Shown: in pieces, positions 1-9,586 of the stretch
Numbering within the stretch: the stretch's first letter is position 1
Layout: each line of letters begins with the position of its first letter
Notes under the pieces: generated by a model
What the model saw: the letters and a program-made list of their open reading frames with translations, nothing else
Databases searched by the model: none
Told to the model about the DNA's origin: nothing
Assembly (NCBI GenBank): GCA_030789695.1
Contig: CM061140.1
Coordinates: forward strand, 79,546,422-79,610,421
From: Scilla litardierei
Taxonomy: Eukaryota; Streptophyta; Magnoliopsida; Asparagales; Asparagaceae
DNA: 64,000 bases
Direction of reading: 5' to 3'
Made by a program: the position numbers and the translations under genes

Positions 1-506
1 AGCATCCCTCGTCGGTCCGGGCGATCGAACTCAGAATCTCAAGTGTCGGGCGGGTAAACGTGTCCGCCGACACCTGAAAGAAATATCGCCAGCCCACGTT
101 GTCGTACAACGTGAGCATCCCCTCTAGTACCCCCAGGCGTCCTAGGTCGGCAAGGTGTGCAAACCTGGAGGGTACGATCGAGCGCTGGGAGATACGCTCG
201 AAGACGACGCGGTGTGCGTCGTCTCGGAATGTAATCCCGAGCGGCCCGACCAGTGGAGCCGGAGGTGGTGGCTGTGGAGCAGCGGGGAGTGGCTGAGCGG
301 GCTGTGCGGGCTGTGTGGGCGCTGCAGGCTGTGTGGGCGCTGCAGGCTGTGCGGGGTGTGCGGGGCCTGCAGGCTGTGCTGGGTGGATGGGGGTGTGTGG
401 GGGAAGGCGGAGGAGAGTCCTCCAACTCGTGGGAGGGGCCGGCATCATCCGACCGCTTCCGCTTGGCGGAAGCTCTCTTCGACCGCGGTCGTGTCCGGGG
501 CGGCAT
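1..506 (-). pseudogene. Athila 3' ORF (ORF1-like / env-position), frameshifted, cut by window edge
   Basis: An ATG at 506 opens a Pro/Arg/Lys-rich basic N-terminus (MPPRTRPRSKRASAKRKR). A Pro/His/Thr/Ala low-complexity stretch follows, encoded by GC-rich short repeats around 300-380. From about 260 leftwards the plausible protein moves to another frame, which stays open to position 1 and reads GITFRDDAHRVVF and later LYDNVGWRYFF. The first frame meets a stop at 39-41, so a frameshift lies in the GC repeat. The charged start followed by a 'TFRDD' block matches the ORF found downstream of pol in Athila elements (ATHILA ORF-1 type). The Athila-B copy at 36027-36392 has the same layout and its own TFRDD block. 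Function is unknown. I infer family membership from layout and short motifs only. Confidence 0.55.
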
Positions 507-1054
507 ATCGGCCCCGAGCGCGCGCCGAAAAGTGTAAAAAGTGCGACGTGTGCAAAAGAATGGAAGGAGTATACCCAGACACGCCGCGAGTGCTAAGCAA
601 TGGAAGCGTGCGAAGAGAGCGCCTCCGCGAAGCCCAAATCAGTCCGTAGAAGCTCCCTGGGGCTCCCCTAAGCTCCCAAAAACAACCTGCGCATGAAATG
701 GAGATATCAGCGAGTAATATTCAAAACGTATGGAGCATTAGGGGTATAATAGATAGATATAGAAATTGATTAGGGTTTGGGGGTCGTTTAATACATGGAT
801 CCTCGAAAAACACACAAAAAGAGGAGAAATAGGGCGAATCAGGCGATACCGGAGGTGGTCGGAGCGGCGGCGGCCGGCGGCGACTCGGGCGAGGCGCGGC
901 GGTTGCTCGGCCGGCGGTGGCTGGCCGAGCGATGGCGCGGCGATGGTCGATCGGGCGAGTGAGGGCACGAGCGAGCGAGGGTCGGGCGAGGGAGCTGAGG
1001 GGTCGGGCGAATTTGGGATTTTGCGTTTCGAAAAACGTGCCCCCCCTCGGCCCC
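507..1054 (-). other. Leader of the Athila-A 3' ORF, no gene seen
   Basis: Non-coding stretch between the internal TATA box and the ATG at 506 (minus strand). It is GC-rich around 860-1050 with GGCGG/GGGCGAG repeats. The open frames across it have composition expected by chance in GC-rich DNA. It would be the 5' leader if transcription started at the internal TATA box. Confidence 0.4.
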
Positions 1055-1062
1055 TTATATAA
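1055..1062 (-). promoter_or_regulatory. Internal TATA box (TTATATAA), Athila-A
   Basis: TTATATAA followed by GGGGCCG on the minus strand lies about 10 bp downstream of the palindrome array at 1073-1402 and about 550 bp upstream of the 3' ORF. The same order (array, TATA, transcribed region) occurs in the LTR of this element and in both places in Athila-B. I infer an internal promoter for the 3' ORF; there is no expression evidence. Confidence 0.5.
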
Positions 1063-1072
1063 TGAAAGTTAC

Positions 1073-1402
1073 GACTCGGCCGAGTGACTAGGTCACTCGG
1101 CCGAGTGAGATCAATGGTGATATCCTCCCCGCTTACGCTTCGGCCGAGTGGCTTTGCCAGCCTCAGCCGAGTGGAGTAAGTCCATTCGGTCGAGTGGCTC
1201 AAGCTACTCGGCAAGACTCGCCCTAGGAGCGTATCTGTTTTACTCGGCCGAGTGAAAATATATACTCGGCCGAGTAGCAGTTATACTGAAATCAAGAAAA
1301 TATACAGAGAGTTGGGTACATCAGACTTCCCTCGTTCGTGAGCGGCTCGGCCGGACGAACTTGTGTACTCGGCCGAGTGACTAGTATACTCGGCCGAGTG
1401 AG
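1073..1402. repeat. Internal array of CACTCGGCCGAGTG palindromes
   Basis: About eleven intact or decayed copies of the 14-bp perfect palindrome CACTCGGCCGAGTG (core CTCGGCCGAG). Good copies lie near 1073, 1096, 1240, 1263, 1367 and 1388, degenerate ones near 1138, 1161, 1183, 1205 and 1345. Spacing is irregular. The same palindrome forms a second array in the LTR (12761-13146). Confidence 0.9.
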
Positions 1403-1892
1403 CCTTGTGTTCTGCTGTTTGTCTTCGTTTGGGCTCTAAACTCCGTCTTTCTTCCTCCAGTCGATTTCATCTTACTCCTAAGCATCGAGCGTCTTCTTGG
1501 GGCGCTCCTCGTCGTCTCGTTCATCCTCCTCATGATGGATTTACCTATCTCCTCTCCTGTCAAGAAAAATAGGACCCGTTATCACAAAATTTTTGGGCAA
1601 ACGACTCAAAACACTAAAAATTTCTAAAACAAAAATAAAGAAAAAGTAAAAATAAAGCAATAACCGTCGGGTTGCCTCCCGACAAGCGCTCGTTTAAGGT
1701 CGTGAGCTCGACCCCCTATGATTTTCAATTAATGCGGGATGTTCGGTGCATATGAGATGCACCCATCAAACTTTCCGGGGAGAACGCTTGGATTCGGAAG
1801 TTGCGGCGGCGTGTTCTCCCGCGGTGGTCTCTCGTCTCGAATAGTGTTGGGGGGAGGCTCCCCCAAGCTAGCGTTTGCTCCGGTCAACGGCT
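1403..1892. other. Athila-A spacer with conserved motif at 1669-1713
   Basis: Non-coding spacer between the palindrome array and the protease stop. It holds A-rich sequence at 1570-1660 and, at 1669-1713, the block GGGTTGCCTCCC..CAAGCGCT.GTTTAAGGTCG. The same block recurs at the same place in Athila-B (37318-37366). On the element strand it reads CGACCTTAAACGAGCGCTTG followed by GGGAGGCAACCC. Function unknown. No gene seen. Confidence 0.6.
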
Positions 1893-2622
1893 TCACCGGT
1901 GACGCCGATTTTCGTAGCGGCGGAGCTTTCTTCGGAGACTTTTGTTTCGAGAGCTTGCAGAGCTCTTGAATCCTTGCGACATCAGCGTCGCCTTCATCAT
2001 TTGCAGTGGAGAGGTCGGGGAATCATCTATTTTCTCATCTTGGCCTAAATCTGGGCCTTCATCGAAATCTTCATCGAATAGAGCGCCAATCGAGTGGGGG
2101 ACCGCCTCTTCTATCACCTCATCAAGGAGGTCCATGTAGTCAAGCTCCTCGTGGTAAGGCATGTGTTTCATTGCCTTAGGAATGTGAAGCTCCACCTCGA
2201 TGTTACCGACGTTCAAAGTTAGGGTACCTTCTCGCACGTCGACAATCACTCCGGCGGTGGCGAGGAACGGGCGTCCAAGTATCAATGAAGTATCGCCCTC
2301 CTCCTTAACGTCCATGATCACGAAGTCACATGGCAAGCATATTCCTCCTGGGACTTGTAGCGAGATGTCTTCGGCGATCCCTACCGGCCTTGTTATTCGC
2401 CCATCGGCCAATTGTATCCGCATGTCGGTAGGTTTCAACTTCGTCCCGGTGTTTAGCCTTAAGAACATGGAGAGAGGCATGAGGCTCACACTAGACCCTA
2501 GATCTACCAACGCCTTTTGAAGAGGGACGCTGCCCAAGGTGCAAGTAATCCGAAAACTCCCCGGGTCTTTAAATTTGGCCGGCTCCTTCTCTCTCTTGGT
2601 GAACCAAGAGCCCTCCTCGGCT
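1893..2622 (-). pseudogene. Athila-A gag-pro, C-terminal protease part (split by insertion)
   Basis: Retroviral-type aspartic protease: KALVDLGSSVSLMPLSMF carries the catalytic Asp in the DLGS form common in Athila, followed by the flap-side hydrophobic block and the ILGRPFLATAGVIVDV strand. An acidic tail of about 80 residues follows and the frame stops at 1893. The frame continues upstream into the LTR of the gag-only element, so its first residues there are not native. Across the insertion the gag frame ending at 9587 would continue into this one, KFLKDLISGRKRKEK joining EEGSWFTKREKEPAKFK. The protease would cleave the element's own Gag-Pro polyprotein in the cytoplasmic particle. No RT follows. 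Confidence 0.85.
2618..2622. repeat. Target-site duplication CGGCT (left copy; right copy 9582-9586)
   Basis: CGGCT at 2618-2622 directly precedes the left LTR, and an identical CGGCT follows the right LTR at 9582-9586. This 5-bp duplication proves the 2623-9581 element inserted as a unit into the Athila-A gag-pro gene. Confidence 0.95.
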
Positions 2623-3348
2623 TGTAGTGCCCTGTGGTAGCTACTGCACACGTACTAGAGGGGGGGGGGGTGAATAGTACTTAAAATAATCAAGATAGTT
2701 ATTCCTAATTATTGTGCAAGAAACAAACGACAATGCGGAATTAATCAACTATCAACAAGAATTAAAACAAACACAAACACAATGGTTTAATGGGTTCGGA
2801 TCCACCCAAGTCTCCCCGACTTGTTCCAGGTGATCCTACGTCCCAACCACCCGGATCCCCTCCGGATACTTGAGTTAGCAACCCTAACTCAAGATTTCCA
2901 CTATGAAATTCTTGTGAAAATCCTTCACAAGTCAAATCATACAAAAGACATGTGACTCCCACAAACCGGGATCACAACCTCTCTCACAACCGAGAGACAC
3001 AATTCAAATACGATTGAAATGAAATAAACTCTTACCTTACAAAATCCTATGCCTTGAGTATACTTACCAAATTAGGGCAATGATGGATTTTGAGGAAGAG
3101 GATGTCACCAAACCCTAGCTTCAAGTAGATGACCAGCAATGGAAGCCTAGGGATGAGATGGATGACCTAGAATCAAGCCCTTGGCTTGGAAGGCTCACAA
3201 CCAATGAATCTCTCTTGAAGAATAAGAGTGAAGGAGAGATTCTTGAGAATGGGAGAGCTCGAAGATGAGAGTTGAAAGAAATTCTCTTTTTTTAATCAAT
3301 AGAGCTCTGGAATAGCAGCCTTAGATGCTATGAAATGACCCCTCCAGG

Positions 3349-3358
3349 TATTTAAAGG
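3349..3358 (-). promoter_or_regulatory. TATA-like box (CCTTTAAATAC) in gag-only LTR
   Basis: Minus-strand TTTAAATA lies about 65 bp downstream of the inverted-repeat array. The equivalent in the other LTR is at 8568-8577, which would drive the genomic RNA. Confidence 0.5.
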
Positions 3359-3422
3359 ATCAAGGGAAAAGGGAGAGAGAAACGTCGCTTTCAAAACTCC
3401 AACGGATCTAAATCTGAAGCAG

Positions 3423-3965
3423 ACTAGTCGGTCAAAGAACAACCACTGACCGACTAGTTCATCAACTAGTCGGTCAGTCAATCAACATGGACCGACTAAG
3501 AGGTGAACAGTGAACAGATGAAGATTTCAGACCTAGATAACTAGTCGGTCCAAGAAGACTTACTGACCGACTAGTTTCATAACTAGTCGGTCGGTCAGTA
3601 AACTTAGACCGACTAAGAGTAAAAAACAAATAGTCTGAATACAAATGATTTAGTCGGTCCAAGAACAAATGTTGACCGACTAGATCAACAACTAGTCGGT
3701 CGCCAAACGTTCTTAGACCGACTAAGCGATGAACAGTAGCTTAGGAGAAATTTAGTATGAACAGTAAGTTACAACTAGTCGGTCAAAGAAGCATCACTGA
3801 CCGACTAGTTCACAAACTAGTCGGTCGGTGAGTCAACGTAGACCGACTAACTGTAAACAGTACTGAACAGGAAATTAAGGAATCAAACTAGTCGGTCCAA
3901 GATCAGTTGCCGACCGACTAGATCACCATCTAGTCGGTCAATACTTGTTCTTGTACCAACTAACA
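3423..3965. repeat. Inverted-repeat array ACTAGTCGGTC ... GACCGACTAG (left LTR)
   Basis: About ten dyads in which ACTAGTCGGTC is followed some 12-16 nt later by its complement GACCGACTAG(T). Half-sites start near 3423/3449, 3464/3490, 3541/3566, 3583/3608, 3651/3674, 3692/3716, 3775/3800, 3817/3842 and 3888/3912. The half-site-to-half-site step is close to 25 bp. Spacer sequences differ from one dyad to the next. Confidence 0.92.
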
Positions 3966-4362
3966 TGCACTAGAAGTCCGAATCGAAGCGCGATGCTTCG
4001 GGGAAGTTAGAATGGACTTCTACTAAGATCCTAGAGCTACGACATGAGCGTTATGAAGATAGAAATGTAAGAATTACTCAAGGCTTAACATTCTATAAAT
4101 CGAAGCTAAAAGACTAAGAAATAAACCTTAACGATCCGTCTTCAAAGCTTCAATTAATTCTTCATGACTTCCAAAACGGCGCAAGAGCTTCAACGAAGCT
4201 TTAGGCAAGAATACGAGCTTTGTGAAGAGTTGAGATGTCGCTTTGAATGTTCTCGTGAATTTGGCGACGATCTCCAATACTGCGCTCACAAATTGTTAGT
4301 TCATGATATATTTATGTTTGCTCATCATCCAAAACCAAATCCGGGGAGTCCAATACTCAACA

Positions 4363-5592
4363 TTCTCCCCCTTTTTGGTGATGACAAACCAACATAAATA
4401 ATAATCCAAAAATAATGAACTAAATGGAATATACTTACTCCCACTGCATTGATGACACATTAGTTCCATATGAAATAATAAGCACATACATCAAGCAGAC
4501 GAGGAAAGTAAAAATTCAAATCCAATATTTGAGATTTAGGATTTGTAATCCATTTTTATATCTTAACTCCCCCTGAATCTAACATATCAAATTAGATTCA
4601 TGGTAAATGATCATTTAGCACATGCCATTACCATTATTATATATCTCTCCCCCTTTGGCATAATCCAAAAAGAGCGGGAGGAAAATAAAAAGAATAGATC
4701 ATGGCCAAATAATTCATTAAGCATGGGAGTCTAAGAATACGACCAAAGCCCAAATTAATACCAATGCAAAATATCAAATTCAAAATACCGAATAAAAGCA
4801 AAGCGTGTCAAGGAGACCAAAGTCGAAAATCGGAAACCGAAATCATAAAATCATCGGTAAAAAAAAATCGGAAAACGAAATCACCAAGCCATAGGCGAAA
4901 ATCGAAATACGAAATCATCAATCCATAAGCGAAATACGAAATCCGAAATCATAAACTCATTGGCGAAAATCGGAAAACGAAATCACCAAGCCATAGGCGA
5001 AAATCGAAATACGAAATCATCACTCCATAGGCGAAAAACGAAATCCGAAATCATCAAAACTCAAATCAATTTCACTTATTGAGTTTTGGAACATACTCTC
5101 CAAAATCAATAGAATGCATGGAAAACAATTCTATGTTTCCATAGAAAGAATTCTATTAAATCCATAAAATCGTCGAACGACGAAATCAACATCAGAGACA
5201 AAAATAATCCGATGTGCATACCAAATGTAGCAAAATGATACCAAATGTAATATATTCTACCAATGGATACCAATATGAATCAAAAGTATGAACATACTTA
5301 CAATATTAAGCTCCCCCTACTTTGGTGCATCACTTAAGCACCAACAACTCCATTTGAATGAAAATCCTTGCAAATCACGGAGTTGGTAGGGTTGGTATCC
5401 CATGGTGAAGTTAACCTAGAGAATATTATTTTGGTATCCCAAAAAAAAATCTATTTGGATCCAACGGGTTAGGCAATAAATTTAGAGAACTAAATTCAAA
5501 ATAAATGTAACCCATTCTTACCACAATTGCTTTGGTACCAAAAAAAAATGAAATTGAACTTATGGTACCAAGCAATGAAGGGTCAAAGGAAA
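4363..5592 (-). other. 3' non-coding region of gag-only element 1 with polypurine tract
   Basis: Directly beside the LTR (4363-4385) the minus strand reads TCACCAAAAAGGGGGAGAA, a standard polypurine tract. The rest up to the gag stop at 5593 has no coding capacity and no trace of protease, integrase or RT. Several CTCCCCCT blocks (4567, 4646, 5310) are extra purine tracts on the element strand. Confidence 0.8.
4820..5055. repeat. ~102-bp tandem repeat built of CGAAAT units
   Basis: The segment starting GGAAAACGAAATCACCAAG recurs at 4870 and 4972 (period about 102 bp), with an incomplete earlier piece. Each copy is itself composed of shorter CGAAAT(C/A)-type units with CCATAGGCG or CCATAAGCG spacers. 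It lies in the 3' non-coding part of the element. Confidence 0.8.
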
Positions 5593-7800
5593 CTAATCCT
5601 TCGGAAACCAAGTCCACGAAGAACTTGATTTCCCAACATAATTATCATTCAAAATAACATCATTAATAAACGATTTCACATACAAATTCTTATTATGCAT
5701 GCTTGTGTTCTTCGGACCCCAAATGGTGTATGTCTTGGGAGTCCTAATCCTATTGGGAACATGCATACGTTGTTGATTTCTATGTGATGCATGTCGTGGG
5801 TAAGCATATGGAATTCGATGCAATGGTGCATGATGATAATTATTCATATGAGAATGAGGATGAACATATGAATGTGGAGGAACACGTGCATGAGTGTGTC
5901 TCACAAGGTGTGCACGTGCTCGTGGGTGCGGAGCATAAAAATCATCATTTGTGCTAACATGTGGGGTAGGTTGTGTGTTCCTACGTGGCATGGTATACAT
6001 GTAAGCATGACCCTTCTTTGGAGGTCCACCTAAAGTGGGTTTCTTTCCAAATGGGGGCGTGTTCCTAGCGGAAGCACCATTGGTAGAAGATCTACCCATG
6101 ACGTGTTTACTTCCACTAGTAGAAGCATCGGAAGATGGCCTAACAAAGGTGGCGAACGATTTGGATGACTCTCCCATCTTATACCCCAAACCAATGTGAT
6201 GATTGGCCGGAAGTAAGTCATTTAGGATGTCATCCAACTTGCCCTTACCTTTGTTGAATTCATGAATTCGGCCTAATGTGCTCTCATGCTTCTCGGTGAG
6301 AGAATGCAAGGAAGCATCCAAAGTGGACACTTGCGATGCGAGAGCACAAACACGTGACTTGAGATTTTTATTCTCAATACTCAAAGTTGAGATTTGAGAC
6401 GTCAAATCCGCTATCACATGTTCATCCGAATCCTCGATATGAACATGCTCAAGTTGAGACTTAAGATTTTCAATCTCATTTCTCAACCCATCAACAACGG
6501 TGTCGTTGTTGACGATGAAAGGCTTAGGCGAGTTTTTAAGACTATCTAATTCATTTTTAGTCTTCATAAGCTTAGTAGCCATATTAGAAAATTTATTCCA
6601 AAGTTGTTCATTGGCTATTCTAAGTTCATCATTGGTTACCTCTTCGCCTTCATCCTCGCTTCCATCCTCGCTTTCATCGGAGGCTGTGTCTTCATCACGA
6701 TCCTCTCTTCCCATGAAGCACGTGTGTGCTTTCTCCACACGTTCATCATCCGACTCTCCACTAGAGGAGTCCTCAGAGTCGGTGAATGTCCCGACAAGTC
6801 CTTTCTTGTGCTTTCTTGACTTGTCGTGCTTGGATGCCTTCCACTTCCCCTTGTGTTTGTAGAGAGGACAATCCGGCTTGATATGTCCTGGCTTATTGCA
6901 TTTGTAACACACGGGAGTAGAAACATTAGTCGAAATAAATTTAGATTTACGATTCAGCTTACCTTGTCGGAAGAATCGGATGAATTTCTTTGCCATATTG
7001 GCCAAAGCTTCCACGTCCAATTCTTCGTCCTCTTCTTCTTCCGAATCTTCATCATCGGTAGATGGAGCGGCCTTGAATGCAATTGCCTTTTTCTTTGGCT
7101 CGTCTTGCTTCAAGTACGCCTTCATCTTTTCCTTCATTCGGATCTTACTATCCTTGCGTACCTCGTAAGACAACAAGGTACCCATTAGTTGTACGACGGT
7201 ATATTTATTCATGTCATTACCTTCCTCGATGGCGTAGGTACGCTTTTCCCAACATGATGGAAGACCGTCGATAATCTTCGCGAATTTCTCCTTTTGGGTA
7301 TAGACCTTCCCAAGAGCTTCCAAGTCGTTTGACATATCCACGAAGCGAGCGTAATATTCCTTCATGGTTTCGCCCTGCTCCATATGAAACAACTCAAATT
7401 CTTTATTAGCAACGACGAGTTTAGAATCTTTTACCGTACTCGATCCTTCGTGCAATATGAGGAGTTGGTTCCATATTTGATATGCACTCTTACATGTGCA
7501 TATCTTGTTGAAGTCCTCGGGCTCCAACGCACAATTCAAGGCATTCATTGCCTTGGCATTTGCTACTTCCGCAGCGACCTCCGCGGGAGTCCACTTCGCG
7601 AAATCTTCTTCGGAAGGCTCGACATACTCTGTCATGGTGGCTCTCCATAGTGAAGCGCTCCGGAGGAAAATTTGCATCCGGCATTTCCAGTACCCGTAGT
7701 TGGCACCGTTGAAGTGTGGAGGCCTGACGGAGGATAGTCCTTCCATAACTGAAGAAGCTCCATCGTGGTTCTTGAAGACGTTGTAGTCGTTGTTCGTCAT
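5593..7800 (-). CDS. Gag polyprotein of gag-only copia-like element
   Basis: 735 codons, intact, ATG at 7800, only 23 nt inside the primer site. It starts with the copia gag signature RPPHFNGANYGYWKCRMQIFL (residues about 26-46), followed by the UBN2-type gag domain to about residue 230. An acidic stretch follows (DSEEEEDEE, about 250-262), then one CCHC zinc knuckle, CYKCNKPGHIKPDC (298-311). Residues about 390-520 are predicted coiled coil. The His/Pro-rich tail (about 620-690) ends with an IWGPKNT motif that in SIRE-type elements immediately precedes the protease. The frame then stops, so the gag/protease boundary is where pol was lost. Gag would form the particle and package RNA. An intact frame with near-identical LTRs suggests recent mobility. 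Confidence 0.93.
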   Translation of the reverse strand: MTNNDYNVFKNHDGASSVMEGLSSVRPPHFNGANYGYWKCRMQIFLRSASLWRATMTEYVEPSEEDFAKWTPAEVAAEVANAKAMNALNCALEPEDFNKICTCKSAYQIWNQLLILHEGSSTVKDSKLVVANKEFELFHMEQGETMKEYYARFVDMSNDLEALGKVYTQKEKFAKIIDGLPSCWEKRTYAIEEGNDMNKYTVVQLMGTLLSYEVRKDSKIRMKEKMKAYLKQDEPKKKAIAFKAAPSTDDEDSEEEEDEELDVEALANMAKKFIRFFRQGKLNRKSKFISTNVSTPVCYKCNKPGHIKPDCPLYKHKGKWKASKHDKSRKHKKGLVGTFTDSEDSSSGESDDERVEKAHTCFMGREDRDEDTASDESEDGSEDEGEEVTNDELRIANEQLWNKFSNMATKLMKTKNELDSLKNSPKPFIVNNDTVVDGLRNEIENLKSQLEHVHIEDSDEHVIADLTSQISTLSIENKNLKSRVCALASQVSTLDASLHSLTEKHESTLGRIHEFNKGKGKLDDILNDLLPANHHIGLGYKMGESSKSFATFVRPSSDASTSGSKHVMGRSSTNGASARNTPPFGKKPTLGGPPKKGHAYMYTMPRRNTQPTPHVSTNDDFYAPHPRARAHLVRHTHARVPPHSYVHPHSHMNNYHHAPLHRIPYAYPRHASHRNQQRMHVPNRIRTPKTYTIWGPKNTSMHNKNLYVKSFINDVILNDNYVGKSSSSWTWFPKD

Positions 7801-7823
7801 AGCTTTGAACTTGTAGCTTTAAC

Positions 7824-7840
7824 CTTGGCTCTGATACCAA
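7824..7840 (-). other. Primer-binding site, initiator tRNA-Met type
   Basis: Element strand reads TTGGTATCAGAGCCAAGG one base inside the 5' LTR. TGGTATCAGAGC is the standard plant copia site complementary to the 3' end of initiator tRNA-Met. Confidence 0.93.
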
Positions 7841-7841
7841 T

Positions 7842-9581
7842 TGTAGTGCCCTGTGGTAGCTACTGCACACGTACTAGGGGGGGGGGGGGTGAATAGTACT
7901 TAAAATAATCAAGATAGTTATTCCTAATTATTGTGCAAGAAACAAACGACAATGCAGAATTAATCAACTATCAACAAGAATTAAAACAAACGCAAACACA
8001 ATGGTTTAATGGGTTCGGATCCACCCAAGTCTCCCCGACTTGTTCCCGGTGATCCTACGTCCCAACCACCCGGATCCCCTCCGGATACTTGAGTTAGCAA
8101 CCCTAACTCAAGATTTCCACTATGAAATTCTTGTGAAAATCCTTCACAAGTCAAATCATACAAAAGACATGTGACTCCCACAAACCGGGATCACAACCTC
8201 TCTCACAACCGAGAGACACAATTCAAATACGATTGAAATGAAATAAACTCTTACCTTACAAAATCCTATGCCTTGAGTATACTTACCAAATTAGGGCAAT
8301 GATGGATTTTGAGGAAGAGGATGTCACCAAACCCTAGCTTCAAGTAGATGACCAGCAATGGAAGCCTAGGGATGAGATGGATGACCTAGAATCAAGCCCT
8401 TGGCTTGGAAGGCTCACAACCAATGAATCTCTCTTGAAGAATAAGAGTGAAGGAGAGATTCTTGAGAATGGGAGAGCTTGAAGATGAGAGTTGAAAGAAC
8501 TTCTCTTTTTTTAATCAATAGAGCTCTGGAATAGCAGCCTTAGATGCTATGAAATGACCCCTCCAGGTATTTAAAGGATCAAGGGAAAAGGGAGAGAGAA
8601 ACGTCGCTTTCAAAACTCCAACGGATCTAAATCTGAAGCAGACTAGTCGGTCAAAGAACAACCACTGACCGACTAGTTCATCAACTAGTCGGTCAGTCAA
8701 TCAACATGGACCGACTAAGAGGTGAACAGTGAACAGATGAAGATTTCAGACCTAGATAACTAGTCGGTCCAAGAAGACTTACTGACCGACTAGTTTCATA
8801 ACTAGTCGGTCGGTCAGTAAACTTAGACCGACTAAGAGTCAAAAACAAATAGTCTGAATACAAATGATTTAGTCGGTCCAAGAACAAATGTTGACCGACT
8901 AGATCAACAACTAGTCGGTCGTCAAACGTTCTTAGACCGACTAAGCGATGAACAGTAGCTTAGGAGAAATTTAGTATGAACAGTAAGTTACAACTAGTCG
9001 GTCAAAGAAGCATCACTGACCGACTAGTTCACAAACTAGTCGGTCGGTGAGTCAACGTAGACCGACTAACTGTAAACAGTACTGAACAGGAAATTAAGGA
9101 ATCAAACTAGTCGGTCCAAGATCAGTTGCCGACCGACTAGATCACCATTTAGTCGGTCAGTACTTGTTCTTGTACCAACTAACATGCACTAGAAGTCCGA
9201 ATCGAAGCGCGATGCTTCGGGGAAGTTAGAATGGACTTCTACTAAGATCCTAGAGCTACGACATGAGCGTTATGAAGATAGAAATGTAAGAATTACTCAA
9301 GGCTTAACATTCTATAAATCGAAGCTAAAAGACTAAGAAATAAACCTTAACGATCCGTCTTCAAAGCTTCAATTAATTCTTCATGACTTCCAAAACGGCG
9401 CAAGAGCTTCAACGAAGCTTTAGGCAAGAATACGAGCTTTGTGAAGAGTTGAGATGTCGCTTTGAATGTTCTCATGAATTTGGCGACGATCTCCAATACT
9501 GCGCTCACAAATTGTTAGTTCATGATATATTTATGTTTGCTCATCATCCAAAACCAAATCCGGGGAGTCCAATACTCAACA
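7842..9581 (-). repeat. 5' LTR of gag-only element 1
   Basis: 1740 bp and collinear with 2623-4362. It contains the inverted-repeat array (8642-9184) and TATA-like box (8568-8577). By orientation this is the promoter-bearing LTR. Confidence 0.95.
8642..9184. repeat. Inverted-repeat array ACTAGTCGGTC ... GACCGACTAG (right LTR)
   Basis: Same set of dyads as at 3423-3965, with a few substitutions inside half-sites (for example TTTAGTCGGTC at the far end where the left LTR has TCTAGTCGGTC). Confidence 0.92.
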
Positions 9582-9586
9582 CGGCT

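Larger units (their letters stand above)
2623..4362 (-). repeat. 3' LTR of gag-only element 1
   Basis: 1740 bp, bounded by TG...CA and sharing its whole length with 7842-9581. It contains a G-tract near 2657, a TTTAAATA box at 3349-3358 and the inverted-repeat array at 3423-3965. On the minus strand the array (U3) precedes the TATA-like box, which precedes R-U5. Confidence 0.95.
2623..9581 (-). mobile_element. Gag-only copia-like LTR retrotransposon (TR-GAG type), intact ends
   Basis: 6959 bp, minus strand. Two 1740-bp LTRs (2623-4362 and 7842-9581) start TGTTGAG and end CTACA on the element strand and differ at only about ten positions by eye, so the insertion is recent. An initiator tRNA-Met primer site lies beside the right LTR and a polypurine tract beside the left one. 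The 3.5-kb internal region holds a single 735-codon gag and about 1.2 kb of non-coding DNA. Protease, integrase, RT and RNase H are absent. This matches the published class of terminal-repeat retrotransposons with only a GAG domain. It presumably borrows the enzymes of a SIRE-like autonomous partner. Confidence 0.95.

Noticed and set aside
155..649. Plus-strand Cys/Gly-rich open frames (GCRLCG repeats)
   Set aside because: They come from a GC-rich repeat read antisense to the Athila 3' ORF; the cysteine pattern is a by-product of the CTGTG(T/C)GGG repeat.
3423..3965. CRISPR-like array appearance
   Set aside because: Repeats alternate in orientation, spacers are 12-16 nt, and the context is a plant LTR; there are no cas genes and a CRISPR is not expected in a plant nucleus.
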